A stretch of 64,000 bases of DNA. It comes from Endozoicomonas elysicola. GTDB taxonomy: Bacteria; Pseudomonadota; Gammaproteobacteria; Pseudomonadales; Endozoicomonadaceae. Every line of letters starts with the position of its first letter. Position 1 is the stretch's first letter. Below the pieces are notes generated by a model that ran no database searches, had not been told where the DNA came from, and saw nothing but the letters and a program-made list of their open reading frames with translations. Where the stretch lies: the NCBI RefSeq assembly GCF_000710775.1, contig NZ_JOJP01000001.1, positions 4,698,232 to 4,762,231 on the forward strand. Direction: 5' to 3'. Shown here piece by piece: positions 39,806 to 48,643 of this stretch. A program made the position numbers and the translations under genes.

Positions 39806-40117
39806 TTAACCGGCAATTCCGGTGATCTTCAGCTCAGTGAACCACTGACGATGACCCATCTGCTTACGATGGTGCTTACGACGCTTGAACTTGATGATCT
39901 TGATTTTTGGACCACGGCCATGGCTGACAACTTCAGCAGTAACCTTGGCACCTTCAATCACTGGAGCACCGACTTTCAGCTCTTCGCCATTAGCGATCAG
40001 CAGAACGTCGCTGATTTCCAGACTTTCACCAGCGGCAGTGTCCAGCTTCTCAACCTTCAGGATTTCTCCCTCGGTCACGCGGTACTGCTTACCACCAGTT
40101 TTGATAACTGCGTACAT
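39806..40117 (-). CDS. rplU: 50S ribosomal protein L21
   Basis: This 103-residue protein starts [18 protein letters not shown] and ends with the [16 protein letters not shown] rRNA-binding block, both typical of L21. It begins the rplU-rpmA unit and is divergent from ispB. A strong promoter is placed far upstream, implying a long leader (see the leader entry). Confidence 0.98.
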   Translation of the reverse strand: MYAVIKTGGKQYRVTEGEILKVEKLDTAAGESLEISDVLLIANGEELKVGAPVIEGAKVTAEVVSHGRGPKIKIIKFKRRKHHRKQMGHRQWFTELKITGIAG

Positions 40118-40365
40118 ATTTTGATCTCCGAAAATCCTGAGAGCCTCTTTGTCAAAGGCATCCGTCAGCCCTGGAAAGGCACGACGGAATTTGTATCTAT
40201 CTAAAAACCACTAACTGTGGGCTGGATGGGCCTTTATGGCCTACAGGCACCATCAGGGATGGGCGGCACCTCATGAGCTGATAATTTGCTGAAACCAGCG
40301 AACTGTATCTGCAATATCAGCAATCCATGACAAAACGGCACACCGCACCGGATTCTCAGATAGGG
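40118..40365 (-). other. Long 5' leader of rplU-rpmA
   Basis: The best promoter for rplU starts transcription near 40365, leaving about 248 untranslated bases. Within it, on the minus strand, GGCC-ATAAA-GGCC (about 40229-40242) can form a small hairpin. Ribosomal protein operons often carry self-regulatory leaders, so this region may hold one. No known leader family was recognised. Confidence 0.45.
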
Positions 40366-40371
40366 GCGCAA

Positions 40372-40400
40372 ATTTTAAGGAAGTCCAGCCCCTCTGGCAA
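40372..40400 (-). promoter_or_regulatory. Sigma-70-type promoter for rplU-rpmA
   Basis: Read on the minus strand: TTGCCA (5 of 6, at 40395-40400), a 17-base spacer and TAAAAT (5 of 6, at 40372-40377). This is the best promoter match seen in the window. Confidence 0.75.
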
Positions 40401-40524
40401 GACCTGTTGGCAATTTATCCCCTCTTGCTCAACAAAAGAGATTAAAAGGCCTTCAGTACCTTTCACAGAGATAAGTAAGCTCCCCGTAGAGACTCTGTAT
40501 AAGTGCCTTCAAAGCAGGCTGCTA

Positions 40525-40553
40525 TTGACAGTTGCAGTAGCACTAAATACGAT
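40525..40553 (+). promoter_or_regulatory. Sigma-70-type promoter for ispB
   Basis: A perfect TTGACA (40525-40530), a 17-base spacer and TACGAT (40548-40553, 4 of 6) end 33 bases before the ispB ATG, implying a short leader. Confidence 0.72.
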
Positions 40554-40585
40554 GCCTCATTTCGCCCCATCAAAACAGCCACCAG

Positions 40586-41563
40586 ATGCCGGACAAACAA
40601 CAAGCTTCTTTTCAGACCGCAGTTCACGACGATTTTAAAAGGGTGAACGAGTGCATCCATGAGCAATTGCACTCGGATGTTGCCCTGGTCAGCAAAATCG
40701 GTGAGTACATCATTAAATCTGGTGGTAAGCGGCTGCGCCCGCTATTAGTACTGCTCACTGCTCGCGCCTGCGGCTATAACGACTACAATCACATCCCTCT
40801 TGCAGCCATTATTGAGTTCCTGCACACCGCCTCATTGCTACACGATGATGTGGTTGACCAGTCCGATCTCCGTCGCGGCAAAGATACCGCCAACGCACTC
40901 TGGGGGAATGCCCCCAGTGTTTTGGTCGGCGACTTTCTATACTCGCGGGCATTTCAGCTGATGGTCGGTCTGGAAAACTTCAAGTTACTCCACATCCTGG
41001 CAGATGCTACCAATATCATTGCCGAGGGTGAGGTGATGCAGCTGATGAATATTCATGATGCGGATGTCACTGAAGATGACTACATGGAAGTCATTCGCTG
41101 CAAAACCGCTATGTTATTTCAGGCGTCTAGTCATACCGCAGCGATACTAAGCAAGGCCAACCCGGAACTTGAAAGCGATATGGCCAACTACGGCAACTAT
41201 CTCGGCATCGCCTTCCAGCTGGTCGACGACCTGCTGGACTACGATGGTGATGCTGAAGCCATGGGCAAAAACCTGGGTGACGATCTGGCAGAAGGAAAAC
41301 CTACACTGCCGCTGATTTACACACTGAAGCATGGTACTGGTGATCAGAAAACGCTGATCCGGGAAGCCATTGAACAGGGTGGAAGGGATAATATTGAAGC
41401 CGTTGTTGAAGCCGTTCGCAGCTGTGGAGCACTTCAGTATACCGCCGCCAAAGCTCAGGAGTACTCAGCCAAAGCCAAGCGGTGCCTGAACCTGCTGCCT
41501 GAAGGCGAGTTCCGCAGTGCCATGGCGGACCTAGCGGACTTTGCTGTTGCACGTAGTTTTTGA
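40586..41563 (+). CDS. ispB: Polyprenyl (octaprenyl) diphosphate synthase
   Basis: This 325-residue trans-prenyltransferase makes the side chain of ubiquinone. Both aspartate-rich motifs are complete: D87-D88-x-x-D91 (LLHDDVVDQSDLRRG) and D214-D215-x-x-D218 (QLVDDLLDYDGD), along with GGKRLRP near residue 46. Chain length cannot be proven from sequence by eye; the family name follows the match to IspB and its position next to rplU, as in E. coli and Pseudomonas. A weak Shine-Dalgarno precedes the ATG. Confidence 0.95.
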   Translation: MPDKQQASFQTAVHDDFKRVNECIHEQLHSDVALVSKIGEYIIKSGGKRLRPLLVLLTARACGYNDYNHIPLAAIIEFLHTASLLHDDVVDQSDLRRGKDTANALWGNAPSVLVGDFLYSRAFQLMVGLENFKLLHILADATNIIAEGEVMQLMNIHDADVTEDDYMEVIRCKTAMLFQASSHTAAILSKANPELESDMANYGNYLGIAFQLVDDLLDYDGDAEAMGKNLGDDLAEGKPTLPLIYTLKHGTGDQKTLIREAIEQGGRDNIEAVVEAVRSCGALQYTAAKAQEYSAKAKRCLNLLPEGEFRSAMADLADFAVARSF

Positions 41564-41580
41564 ATCAGCATTAACCTGAA

Positions 41581-41625
41581 CCAAACGCCATTCTACCTGG
41601 ATAACCAGTGTAGAATGGCGTTTGG
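41581..41625. terminator. Long perfect hairpin between ispB and the next convergent gene
   Basis: A 16-base perfect stem (CCAAACGCCATTCTAC / GTAGAATGGCGTTTGG) has a loop that itself pairs (CTGG-ATAA-CCAG). It lies between convergent stops at 41563 and 41630. There is no long T run on either side, so it may be a weak terminator or an RNA-stabilising structure. Confidence 0.7.
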
Positions 41626-41629
41626 TTAC

Positions 41630-42265
41630 TCAACGCTCTCTCGCCCTGAATGGTTCCAGCACCTCTTCAACCGCTGGAACCCGGACCGCTTCAACCAAAC
41701 TACATATGCGCAGCTGTTCATCAGCTAATAAGTTTATTGGTTTACCAATCAAACGAACTATGCCCGCTTTCTGCAAGGCATCTCCCAAACCAGAGTTTGA
41801 GCCATGATCATTTATTAAAAAAGAAATTTCATTGTCTATAGGCAAAGGTATTTCATTGCCAAAATCAATACGAGGATCAATACAGGAGATGCTTCGAGTA
41901 TCTAAATGCCCAAGCCCCTTTTTACCAGCAGCACTGGCAGGCACCAGTGAAAGCACTTTAACTCCATCAGGAAGAGTTCGTATAGCAACAAACCAGCACT
42001 CATCATCAAATTTCAAAAGAGGCCAGCTCAGGCTGAGAGGTATTGGCAAAATACCTCTTACAAAACTAACGGTCCTTCCAAATATTGGCACATTAACGGC
42101 AGCACTTTCTTTATCCTGCCACTCACCAAAAAATAAACCTAAATAACTCTGACAAAAAACAGATCTGCCAACTCTATCCTGACGAATAGTTCCAGCACAC
42201 TGTTGTTCATGTTCAGTGTTCTGAGCGATACCTGCAGGATGCGCTCCCACATTATCATTGATCAC
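41630..42265 (-). CDS. Hypothetical protein (211 residues)
   Basis: I do not recognise this protein. It starts at GTG 42265 (or ATG 42258) with GAGGG upstream. It has no signal peptide and no membrane helix. Visible features are a Trp/Phe-containing middle segment (LSWPLLKFDDECWFVAI) and an acidic and Leu-rich C-terminal part. The gene is alone, convergent with ispB, and sits next to the galU-end remnant, so it may belong to the same acquired stretch. It may be a lineage-specific orphan. Confidence 0.6.
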   Translation of the reverse strand: MINDNVGAHPAGIAQNTEHEQQCAGTIRQDRVGRSVFCQSYLGLFFGEWQDKESAAVNVPIFGRTVSFVRGILPIPLSLSWPLLKFDDECWFVAIRTLPDGVKVLSLVPASAAGKKGLGHLDTRSISCIDPRIDFGNEIPLPIDNEISFLINDHGSNSGLGDALQKAGIVRLIGKPINLLADEQLRICSLVEAVRVPAVEEVLEPFRARER

Positions 42266-42437
42266 CGAAGCACCCTCAAATATAAATTTTATTATTCTAA
42301 GAATAAGCGAATTGAAACATAGCTTAAGAGAAAAGAATAGACATAGATCATGAGAAACAGAGACTGAAAACTATTCACATGACTGACGGTAGAGGTAAAA
42401 AACAGACAGGTATAAAAAAGTATCAGCTTTAGACTTA

Positions 42438-42470
42438 AAAAAGCCAGCTTCAGTCTTAAGCCGGCTTTTT
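42438..42470 (-). terminator. Terminator beyond the galU remnant
   Basis: A 13-base stem with one mismatch (AAAAAGCCAGCTT / AAGCCGGCTTTTT) and a 7-base loop ends in six T on the minus strand. It lies 4 bases past the stop of the galU remnant, where the original galU terminator would be expected. Confidence 0.8.
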
Positions 42471-42473
42471 CAC

Positions 42474-42566
42474 TTATTCAGAGTAAAGGTTATCGTAACA
42501 GTAGTTGGTAGCCTCCATAAAATCCTAAATGCTGCCATAGTCACAACGTTCGCCCCTAAACATACA
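42474..42566 (-). pseudogene. Decayed copy of the galU 3' end
   Basis: Read on the minus strand, this segment encodes MFRGERCDYGSI, a stop codon, then DFMEATNYCYDNLYSE and a final stop. The intact galU ends KFKGERFDCGSIEGFIEATNYCYDNLYT. About 30 residues align with few changes, and one in-frame stop plus substitutions show decay. It is directly downstream of the 514-residue gene, so that gene sits between the intact galU end and this second copy. Confidence 0.9.
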
Positions 42567-42577
42567 CACCCCAAGGG

Positions 42578-44122
42578 TTAAGTAATCATTTCCCATTTCG
42601 CTCCCTTTTCTCTATCTGAAAATGTCGAAGACAAGGCAACAGCTTGACCAGCTACAGCCCTAACCGCATGGACCCCGTCATAATCTTCAGCTACTACACC
42701 TTTGACAGTGATACCTCGCACTATATTTTCCAACGTATGTTTCCCATAGGGTGAAAAACCATCTAGATCAGCGTTTATTAAAATACTTTCAAGTCGACTT
42801 GTGTTTGAAAAATTTTCTTTTGGGAAGCAGCCGATCGCTCTATCAAAACCCAAAGATGTCATTACGCTTTTCACTTCAGCTGGCTGACGAATATAGGCAG
42901 GAGCAGCTTTACCATTAGCAAAAACTGCAATTTTTGTAAGTTGGCGGGAGCCACTATAACTCTCCACCATATCTGCAAAATTTTTCAAACCCTTTCCAGA
43001 AGCCGTATAATCAACCAGAATCAAATTTTTATCTTTAACTTCTGACAGATAGTCATCCAAATAGCTATTACAACGAGCCTGAACCTGGTCAGCCCTGCAT
43101 TCAAAATCACTCCTACTCTTATCAACAGGCTCAAGAATCTCTGACCTTAGTGCTTCAGGCAAGTCACCTGAGCGTCTGATAGACGATATAGCCAGATCAA
43201 TTTCACTATTTTTTAATGCCCTGGCTTTGACATGGCGCCCCTCTTTGTGGCTTACCATCCCGAATTTTGAAAAATGTTCATATTGATCCACTTGACTAAG
43301 CGGAATTTTAATAACTTTAATATCCGGATACTTCTCTTCTATGTAGTCCGCACAGGCAATTAGACTTCTACCCGGAAAAACCAGAACACCATCCCGCTTC
43401 TCTCTAGCTTGTCTTACTAGCATTTCACTGATCTGAGAAAGCTCAAAAAAAAGTTTTCTTTGCTCTTTGGTATGATAAGCCGCAGAAACAGAGTCATAGT
43501 GCTTTAATACCTCTCCTTCATTTTTAAATGAGCGCTTCCCATAACGTTCGAAAAACAACTGAGCTATTGCTCGATTATCAGCTTTCTTCTGCTCGTAAGC
43601 ATTTTGAGCTTCGCCAAGTTTTCGCCTAATAAGCACCCCCCGACTCTCAACTCTTACAAGCTCTGCTGTTCTAGCCCCCATCATCCCTAACGCACCATAT
43701 CGCCTGCACTCTTTACGAATTAAATTATCAGCTACTAACGCCTTATCAAATTCAAACTTCAAAGCTTCTTCAGACTGAGCAATTAAATCATCTATTAATA
43801 ACTCTACTCTCTTTCCTCTTAGCTCTTCCCCAGCAGAAACCTTTACTGGAGTTCGAGAAATCAAAGCATCATTAAATGCACCTAATGTCTCTCGAGCCAA
43901 TCTTTGATCTTCTGAGTTTAATTTACACAACACATTACAAACTTGTACGGACCTGCCATCGTATAGAACAGGAAATCCTCCCTCTTTAGTTTCAATTATA
44001 CCAAAAGGATAATTAATCCTATAGACCTCAGATTCCAGCATATTATTTATTAAATCAAACGCCTTACTATCCATACCATTCTCCATACTACATCCCAAAG
44101 CTTTCATCAAGAGCAACTGCAA
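42578..44122 (-). CDS. Unknown protein with a possible phosphoribosyltransferase-like domain (514 residues)
   Basis: The frame is AT-rich compared with flanking galU and starts at 44122; an ATG at 44074 (MDSKAFD) has a GGAG six bases upstream and is the better start. The protein is soluble and highly charged. Residues around 245-280 (VLVFPGRSLIACADYIEEKY) and about 370-390 (NLILVDYTASGKGLKNF) resemble the order of a phosphoribosyltransferase fold, where 'GRS' precedes a hydrophobic strand ending in a D-x-T-x-S-G loop that binds PRPP. This resemblance is weak and by eye. Lying between two galU ends suggests horizontal insertion. No integrase is present. Confidence 0.7.
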   Translation of the reverse strand: MQLLLMKALGCSMENGMDSKAFDLINNMLESEVYRINYPFGIIETKEGGFPVLYDGRSVQVCNVLCKLNSEDQRLARETLGAFNDALISRTPVKVSAGEELRGKRVELLIDDLIAQSEEALKFEFDKALVADNLIRKECRRYGALGMMGARTAELVRVESRGVLIRRKLGEAQNAYEQKKADNRAIAQLFFERYGKRSFKNEGEVLKHYDSVSAAYHTKEQRKLFFELSQISEMLVRQAREKRDGVLVFPGRSLIACADYIEEKYPDIKVIKIPLSQVDQYEHFSKFGMVSHKEGRHVKARALKNSEIDLAISSIRRSGDLPEALRSEILEPVDKSRSDFECRADQVQARCNSYLDDYLSEVKDKNLILVDYTASGKGLKNFADMVESYSGSRQLTKIAVFANGKAAPAYIRQPAEVKSVMTSLGFDRAIGCFPKENFSNTSRLESILINADLDGFSPYGKHTLENIVRGITVKGVVAEDYDGVHAVRAVAGQAVALSSTFSDREKGAKWEMIT

Positions 44123-44343
44123 ACACCCCTAAAATCATAAACAGGTCTGCATATTCATTGGTATAGGACTAAAGAATAATAAACAAAAAGGCAGGAACAA
44201 CAATCAATTAAATTTAAAAACAAATCCAGTTAAAATATACTTACAATCAAGGGGCAACTGGAACAAAACTACGCATTAATCAATAGTATGATTTATAAAT
44301 GCCATTATTAGACAGCAATACACTATAACAATACCCAGATAAC

Positions 44344-44373
44344 AAAAACGCCGCCCCTAACAAAGAGTCGGCG
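44344..44373 (-). terminator. Terminator after galU
   Basis: Minus strand: CGCCG, 15-base loop, CGGCG, then TTTTT. It lies 11 bases beyond the galU stop. The stem is short, so strength is uncertain. The 44123-44343 stretch beyond it is AT-rich and has no gene. Confidence 0.6.
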
Positions 44374-44383
44374 CCCATAATAC

Positions 44384-45208
44384 TTAAGTATAGAGATTGT
44401 CGTAGCAGTAATTGGTAGCCTCAATAAAACCCTCAATACTGCCACAGTCGAAACGCTCGCCCTTAAACTTATACGCCATTACACAGCCACGCTGCGCCTG
44501 GGCCATCAGCGCATCAGTAATCTGAATCTCGCCACCCTTTCCAGGCTGCGTATCATGAATCAGGTCAAAAATATCCGGAGTAAGGATATAACGACCAATG
44601 ATCGCGAGATTGCTGGGCGCATCTTCTTTCGCTGGCTTTTCGACCATATTCTCAACACGGATTAGATCCTCAGAGATATATTGGCCAGAGATAACCCCAT
44701 ATTTATGCACTTCATCTTCTGGTACTTCCTGAACAGCAACAATGCTGCAACGGAACTGCTTGTAAAGTTGCGCCATCTGAGCCAAAACTCCCGGACCACC
44801 CAGGTTGATACAGAGATCATCCGCCAGCACCATACCGAATGGCTGATCTCCAATCAAAGTCTGGCCAGTCAAGACCGCATGCCCAAGCCCCTTCATCTCG
44901 CGCTGACGAGTGTAGGAGAATGAACACTGGTCAATCACACTACGGATATCAGACAACAGATTTTCCTTGTCCGTACCTGAAATCTGATGCTCCAGCTCGT
45001 AGTTCACATCAAAGTGATCTTCCAGCGAGCGCTTGCCTCGACCGGTCACAATGCAGATATCCGACATACCGGCCTGCAGCGCCTCCTCAACGCCATACTC
45101 AATCAGCGGTTTGCTGACGATAGGCATCATCTCTTTGGGCATGGATTTGGTGGCTGGCAGGAACCGGGTTCCATAACCTGCTGCTGGGAAAAGGCATTTT
45201 TTAAGCAT
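44384..45208 (-). CDS. galU: UTP-glucose-1-phosphate uridylyltransferase
   Basis: GalU makes UDP-glucose for polysaccharides. The 274-residue protein opens with the nucleotide-binding loop FPAAGYGTRFLPATKSMPKE and contains VLADDL and the KGGEIQITDAL block. It ends KGERFDCGSIEGFIEATNYCYDN, the conserved C-terminus that is also found, decayed, at 42474-42566. It is somewhat shorter than E. coli GalU (302) but close to the Pseudomonas type. It is likely coexpressed with the phosphomannomutase gene 67 bases upstream. Confidence 0.97.
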   Translation of the reverse strand: MLKKCLFPAAGYGTRFLPATKSMPKEMMPIVSKPLIEYGVEEALQAGMSDICIVTGRGKRSLEDHFDVNYELEHQISGTDKENLLSDIRSVIDQCSFSYTRQREMKGLGHAVLTGQTLIGDQPFGMVLADDLCINLGGPGVLAQMAQLYKQFRCSIVAVQEVPEDEVHKYGVISGQYISEDLIRVENMVEKPAKEDAPSNLAIIGRYILTPDIFDLIHDTQPGKGGEIQITDALMAQAQRGCVMAYKFKGERFDCGSIEGFIEATNYCYDNLYT

Positions 45209-45275
45209 TTAAGGCTCTTTATTTATCCAACTCAAACTAAGCGACTACCTTCAAACAGCAGTCTCTTGAAAAATG

Positions 45276-46643
45276 TCAGTCGCGAATAATCTTCAGCAAT
45301 TCTGCAGTTTTTTTCTGCATCAACGCCTCATCTCCACGACTTTCTACATTCAGACGAATTACCGGCTCGGTATTGGAAAGACGCAGATTAAAGCGCCACT
45401 GCCCCATGTCCAGAGAGATGCCATCGGTATTATCGACTTCCAGAGCATCTTGCTGATAGTGGGCCAGTACTCGATCGATAGCGGCCTGAGGATCGGTCAA
45501 CTTGCTGTTAATTTCACCGGAAGACGGGAACATGGCGATACGCTCACTAACCAGCGCGGACAAGGGCTGGCCCTTTCTGGCCAGCAACTCAGCGACCAGC
45601 AGCCAGGGAATCATGCCGGAGTCACAATAGGCAAAGTCACGAAAATAATGGTGAGCACTCATCTCACCGCCATACACCGCATCTTCCTGACGCATCCGCT
45701 GCTTGATAAAGGCATGGCCAGTTTTACACAGTACAGGCTCTCCACCCGCTGCTTTGACCTGATCGATGGTATTCCATGTCAGTCTGGGGTCATGGATGAT
45801 TTTTGCCCCTGGGTTATGCGCAAGGAATGCCTCCCCCAATAACCCGACGATGTAATACCCTTCAATAAACTGCCCCTGCTCATCAAACAGAAAGCAGCGA
45901 TCAAAGTCGCCATCCCAGGCAATCCCCATATCAGCCTGATGCTCCAGAACGGCATCCGCAGTAGTCTGACGGCATTCTGGCAGTAATGGATTAGGGATAC
46001 CATGGGGGAAATTACCATCCGGCTCATGGAGGACTTTAACAAATTCCACTGGCACACCAGCGGCTTGGAATCGTTCCTCAATAGCATCCACCACATGCCC
46101 TGCGGCACCATTACCAGCATTAACCACCAGTTTCACCGGCTTGAGGCTTTCAGCCTGGATATAGCCCAGAACGTGGCTGACATAATCATTCAGAACAGAG
46201 ACCTTCTGATAGTCGCCTCGTTTTGCCGCAGGTTCCGCAAACCGGTTCTCTTCTGCCAGCTGCTGAATTTCCCTCAAACCATTATCACCACTGATGGGCT
46301 GCGCACCGGCCTTCACCAGTTTCATGCCGTTGTAATCAATCGGGTTGTGACTCGCCGTCACCTGAACACCGCCATCAACCCTCAGATGGAATGTGGCAAA
46401 GTAGATCTCTTCCGTACCAGACAGGCCAATATCCAGAACATTGACCCCAGCATCACGCAAACCCTCAGATAAGGCGTGCTTGAGTTCCTCACTGGTCAGG
46501 CGGATATCACCACCCACCACAACATCCTTCGGCTTAAGGTACTCGCCATAGGCTCTACCTATGCGGTAAGCAATATCTTCATTAAGTTCATCTGGCAGGC
46601 GGCCACGGATATCGTATGCCTTGAAGCAGGGGAGATTGGTCAT
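45276..46643 (-). CDS. manB: Phosphomannomutase (CpsG/ManB type)
   Basis: This 455-residue enzyme of the alpha-D-phosphohexomutase family interconverts mannose-6-P and mannose-1-P for GDP-mannose. The active-site serine loop is TASHNP, the metal loop DGDFDR and the sugar loop [12 protein letters not shown]; the phosphate loop ends with [12 protein letters not shown]. The match to enterobacterial CpsG is strong along the entire length, which I recall well. It might also act on glucose-phosphate, as AlgC does. It is upstream of galU in the same direction. Confidence 0.95.
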   Translation of the reverse strand: MTNLPCFKAYDIRGRLPDELNEDIAYRIGRAYGEYLKPKDVVVGGDIRLTSEELKHALSEGLRDAGVNVLDIGLSGTEEIYFATFHLRVDGGVQVTASHNPIDYNGMKLVKAGAQPISGDNGLREIQQLAEENRFAEPAAKRGDYQKVSVLNDYVSHVLGYIQAESLKPVKLVVNAGNGAAGHVVDAIEERFQAAGVPVEFVKVLHEPDGNFPHGIPNPLLPECRQTTADAVLEHQADMGIAWDGDFDRCFLFDEQGQFIEGYYIVGLLGEAFLAHNPGAKIIHDPRLTWNTIDQVKAAGGEPVLCKTGHAFIKQRMRQEDAVYGGEMSAHHYFRDFAYCDSGMIPWLLVAELLARKGQPLSALVSERIAMFPSSGEINSKLTDPQAAIDRVLAHYQQDALEVDNTDGISLDMGQWRFNLRLSNTEPVIRLNVESRGDEALMQKKTAELLKIIRD

Positions 46644-46781
46644 TTCTCAGTCGCAGCGGAAATTAAAAGTCTGTATTTAACTACGAATAACGCCCGATAG
46701 ACAAATGGCATTGAGCACCCGCATGGGTCGCCGATAGCTAATGAGATAGCCACCGAACTGAACAGCATTGAAATACGCCAA

Positions 46782-47327
46782 ATGAACCAGGCAATTACCA
46801 AATACTGTACTCAACAGCTAATTTCAAAACTGCTGAGTTTACTCCTTTTGTCCTGCCTGTCCTTATCCGCAATAGGTGCCAAACAGCCTTGCACTACCGA
46901 AGGACGCCCATTATTTGGTTACCTGGAAAACGCCACTCTGGTTAGCATTAAACAGCAAAAGGTCGAGTCTCTAGTGGATAGTGGCGCTACCACCACCGCT
47001 CTGGACGCACGAAACATTCGCATGCACATCAAACGAAATGGTGTGCGCTGGGTTCACTATGACTTCATTCATAAGGAAAGTGGCCAGAAAACCCCCATGC
47101 ATCAGCCGGTCAGTCGGGTGGCCAGAATAATCACTCACAAGGGTGCTCCCAGTGAACGTGCAGTGGTTCGTAATACCATCAAGGTAGGAAAAATCTCTCG
47201 CTCTGTTGATACCTCCTTAATTAGCCGGAGCAACTTTCCGCAACAACTATTGATTGGCCGCAACTTCCTTAAAGATACCGCTCTGATTGATTCCGGGGTG
47301 AAATTTCTGCAGGAAGACTGCCAATGA
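46782..47327 (+). CDS. Retropepsin-like aspartic protease family protein (RimK-associated type)
   Basis: This 181-residue protein has a signal peptide (hydrophobic 15-30, then AIGAK). The mature part starts like the family often mislabelled 'ATP-dependent zinc protease' (PF05618), whose fold is that of retropepsins. The catalytic motif is visible as L-V-D-S-G-A-T-T-T-A (about residue 66), with LIGRNFLKDTALIDSG closing the domain. The first Cys after the signal sequence and one near the C-terminus may pair. A periplasmic location is inferred. The stop overlaps the next gene start (ATGA at 47324), so the two may act together. Confidence 0.82.
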   Translation: MNQAITKYCTQQLISKLLSLLLLSCLSLSAIGAKQPCTTEGRPLFGYLENATLVSIKQQKVESLVDSGATTTALDARNIRMHIKRNGVRWVHYDFIHKESGQKTPMHQPVSRVARIITHKGAPSERAVVRNTIKVGKISRSVDTSLISRSNFPQQLLIGRNFLKDTALIDSGVKFLQEDCQ

Positions 47328-47926
47328 GGGCTCGTATAGGAGCAGCAGAAGAGGTTGTTACGATGCTTCTGCTCGTCATGACTTTCTCAGTACTTCCGGC
47401 TCATGCGGAAGAAAGTGCTCCCGGACAAAGGCTGCATCGGGCCTATGAGCCAGCCTCTATCCAGCTGGACATTAATCTGCAACGGGAAACCCTGAGCCTG
47501 TTCCTTTCCATGAACCCTGAGGCAGCCCGCACCATTACCAGAAAACCCATTCACTCTCTGGCTAATCACCTGAACGAGTTTTCTCCACTGGCAACCCTGC
47601 CTGACGATGCCGGGTGCAAACAGACACAAAAACAATTTCTTGTAGAACCAGCAGACAGTCTCTCACCCTCAACGAACTCACCTGCAACAACCATCATCTC
47701 CCAGCAGATCACGGGATATCTTGAGTATGAGTGCGAAAACCCGGAAGAACTCTCCCATTTAAAATTTCGCGGTTTCAAAGCAATGCCTGGCTTAAAACAT
47801 GCCAGCGTCTGGTTAATCAGCGACAGCTGGCAAAGTAAACAGCAGCTCAGCCAAAAGCAGAAAAGGGTCCAGCTACAGAAAAAGCGAAGCCTGACTCATA
47901 TTCTTTGGCAACTCTTGAATGATTAA
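47324..47926 (+). CDS. DUF2796/ZrgA-like exported protein
   Basis: This 200-residue protein has a signal peptide ending VLPAHAEE. An ATG at 47363 with AAGAGG eight bases upstream gives a tighter signal peptide and is a likely alternative start. The C-terminal part matches the DUF2796 pattern, with a Cys followed by E-N-P-E-E-L, then FRGFKAMPGLKHASVWL. Family members called ZrgA are associated with zinc uptake and often have His-rich inserts. Here the His-rich stretch is missing, and the middle has a Cys-K-Q-T motif instead. It precedes an ABC ATPase and permease, the usual partner set for DUF2796. Confidence 0.72.
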   Translation: MRARIGAAEEVVTMLLLVMTFSVLPAHAEESAPGQRLHRAYEPASIQLDINLQRETLSLFLSMNPEAARTITRKPIHSLANHLNEFSPLATLPDDAGCKQTQKQFLVEPADSLSPSTNSPATTIISQQITGYLEYECENPEELSHLKFRGFKAMPGLKHASVWLISDSWQSKQQLSQKQKRVQLQKKRSLTHILWQLLND

Positions 47927-47941
47927 AGAAGGGATACACTC

Positions 47942-48643
47942 ATGAATCAGGCAGTGACTATAGAAAACCTGGAATTGAACAGAGGAAATAAGAACTACCT
48001 GTCTATTCCCATATTCACTGTCGAGAAAGGCGAGCGTCTTCAGATAACCGGACTGAATGGCTCAGGCAAGACCAGCCTGCTGCAAATACTGGCAGGCTTA
48101 CTCATACCGGACAGTGGCAAGATTGAAATATTTGGCCAGAGAATAGATCAGCTTTCCGGATCTGAGCAGGAGAAATTTCGGTCAGGACAGGTTGGCTACA
48201 TATTTCAACAACCAACACTGATTGCCTATCTAAACCCGCTGGAAAACATTCTACTCCCCTGTCGTTTATCTGAATTGCGCCAGCAGCGACTGGAAGCTCA
48301 CAAAACAACGGCCAATTACGAAGCTTACCAACTGATGGCCGCTCTCAAAATGGAGAACCCGGAGCTGCTGCGCCAGAGCACAGGCCAGCTGAGTATTGGT
48401 CAACAGCAACGCGTTGCTATTGCACGGGCGCTGATCGGCACGCCTTCACTGATTTTGGCGGATGAAGCTGCGTCAGCACTGGACCCACTGACCCGACAAA
48501 CCATGTATGAAATGCTGTTGCAATCAGCGAAAGAGCATGAGCAAACATTAATCTGTGTTGACCATACCCCATACCCGGGGTTTGACCGCTGTCTTGATAT
48601 GTCAAAAATCAACCATTCCCAACAGGTAGCCAAACTATGGTAA
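47942..48643 (+). CDS. ABC transporter ATP-binding protein
   Basis: This 233-residue ATPase has Walker A GLNGSGKTS (37-45), the Q-loop in GYIFQQPTLI, signature LSIGQQQRVAIARAL (about 150) and Walker B LILADEAAS (about 170). The catalytic Glu after Walker B is present (DEAA). The type is LolD/MacB-like, as used with FtsX-type permeases. A good GAAGGGA site precedes the ATG. It overlaps the permease gene by 7 bases. With the DUF2796 gene ahead it forms a small transport operon, whose cargo is unknown. Confidence 0.92.
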   Translation: MNQAVTIENLELNRGNKNYLSIPIFTVEKGERLQITGLNGSGKTSLLQILAGLLIPDSGKIEIFGQRIDQLSGSEQEKFRSGQVGYIFQQPTLIAYLNPLENILLPCRLSELRQQRLEAHKTTANYEAYQLMAALKMENPELLRQSTGQLSIGQQQRVAIARALIGTPSLILADEAASALDPLTRQTMYEMLLQSAKEHEQTLICVDHTPYPGFDRCLDMSKINHSQQVAKLW

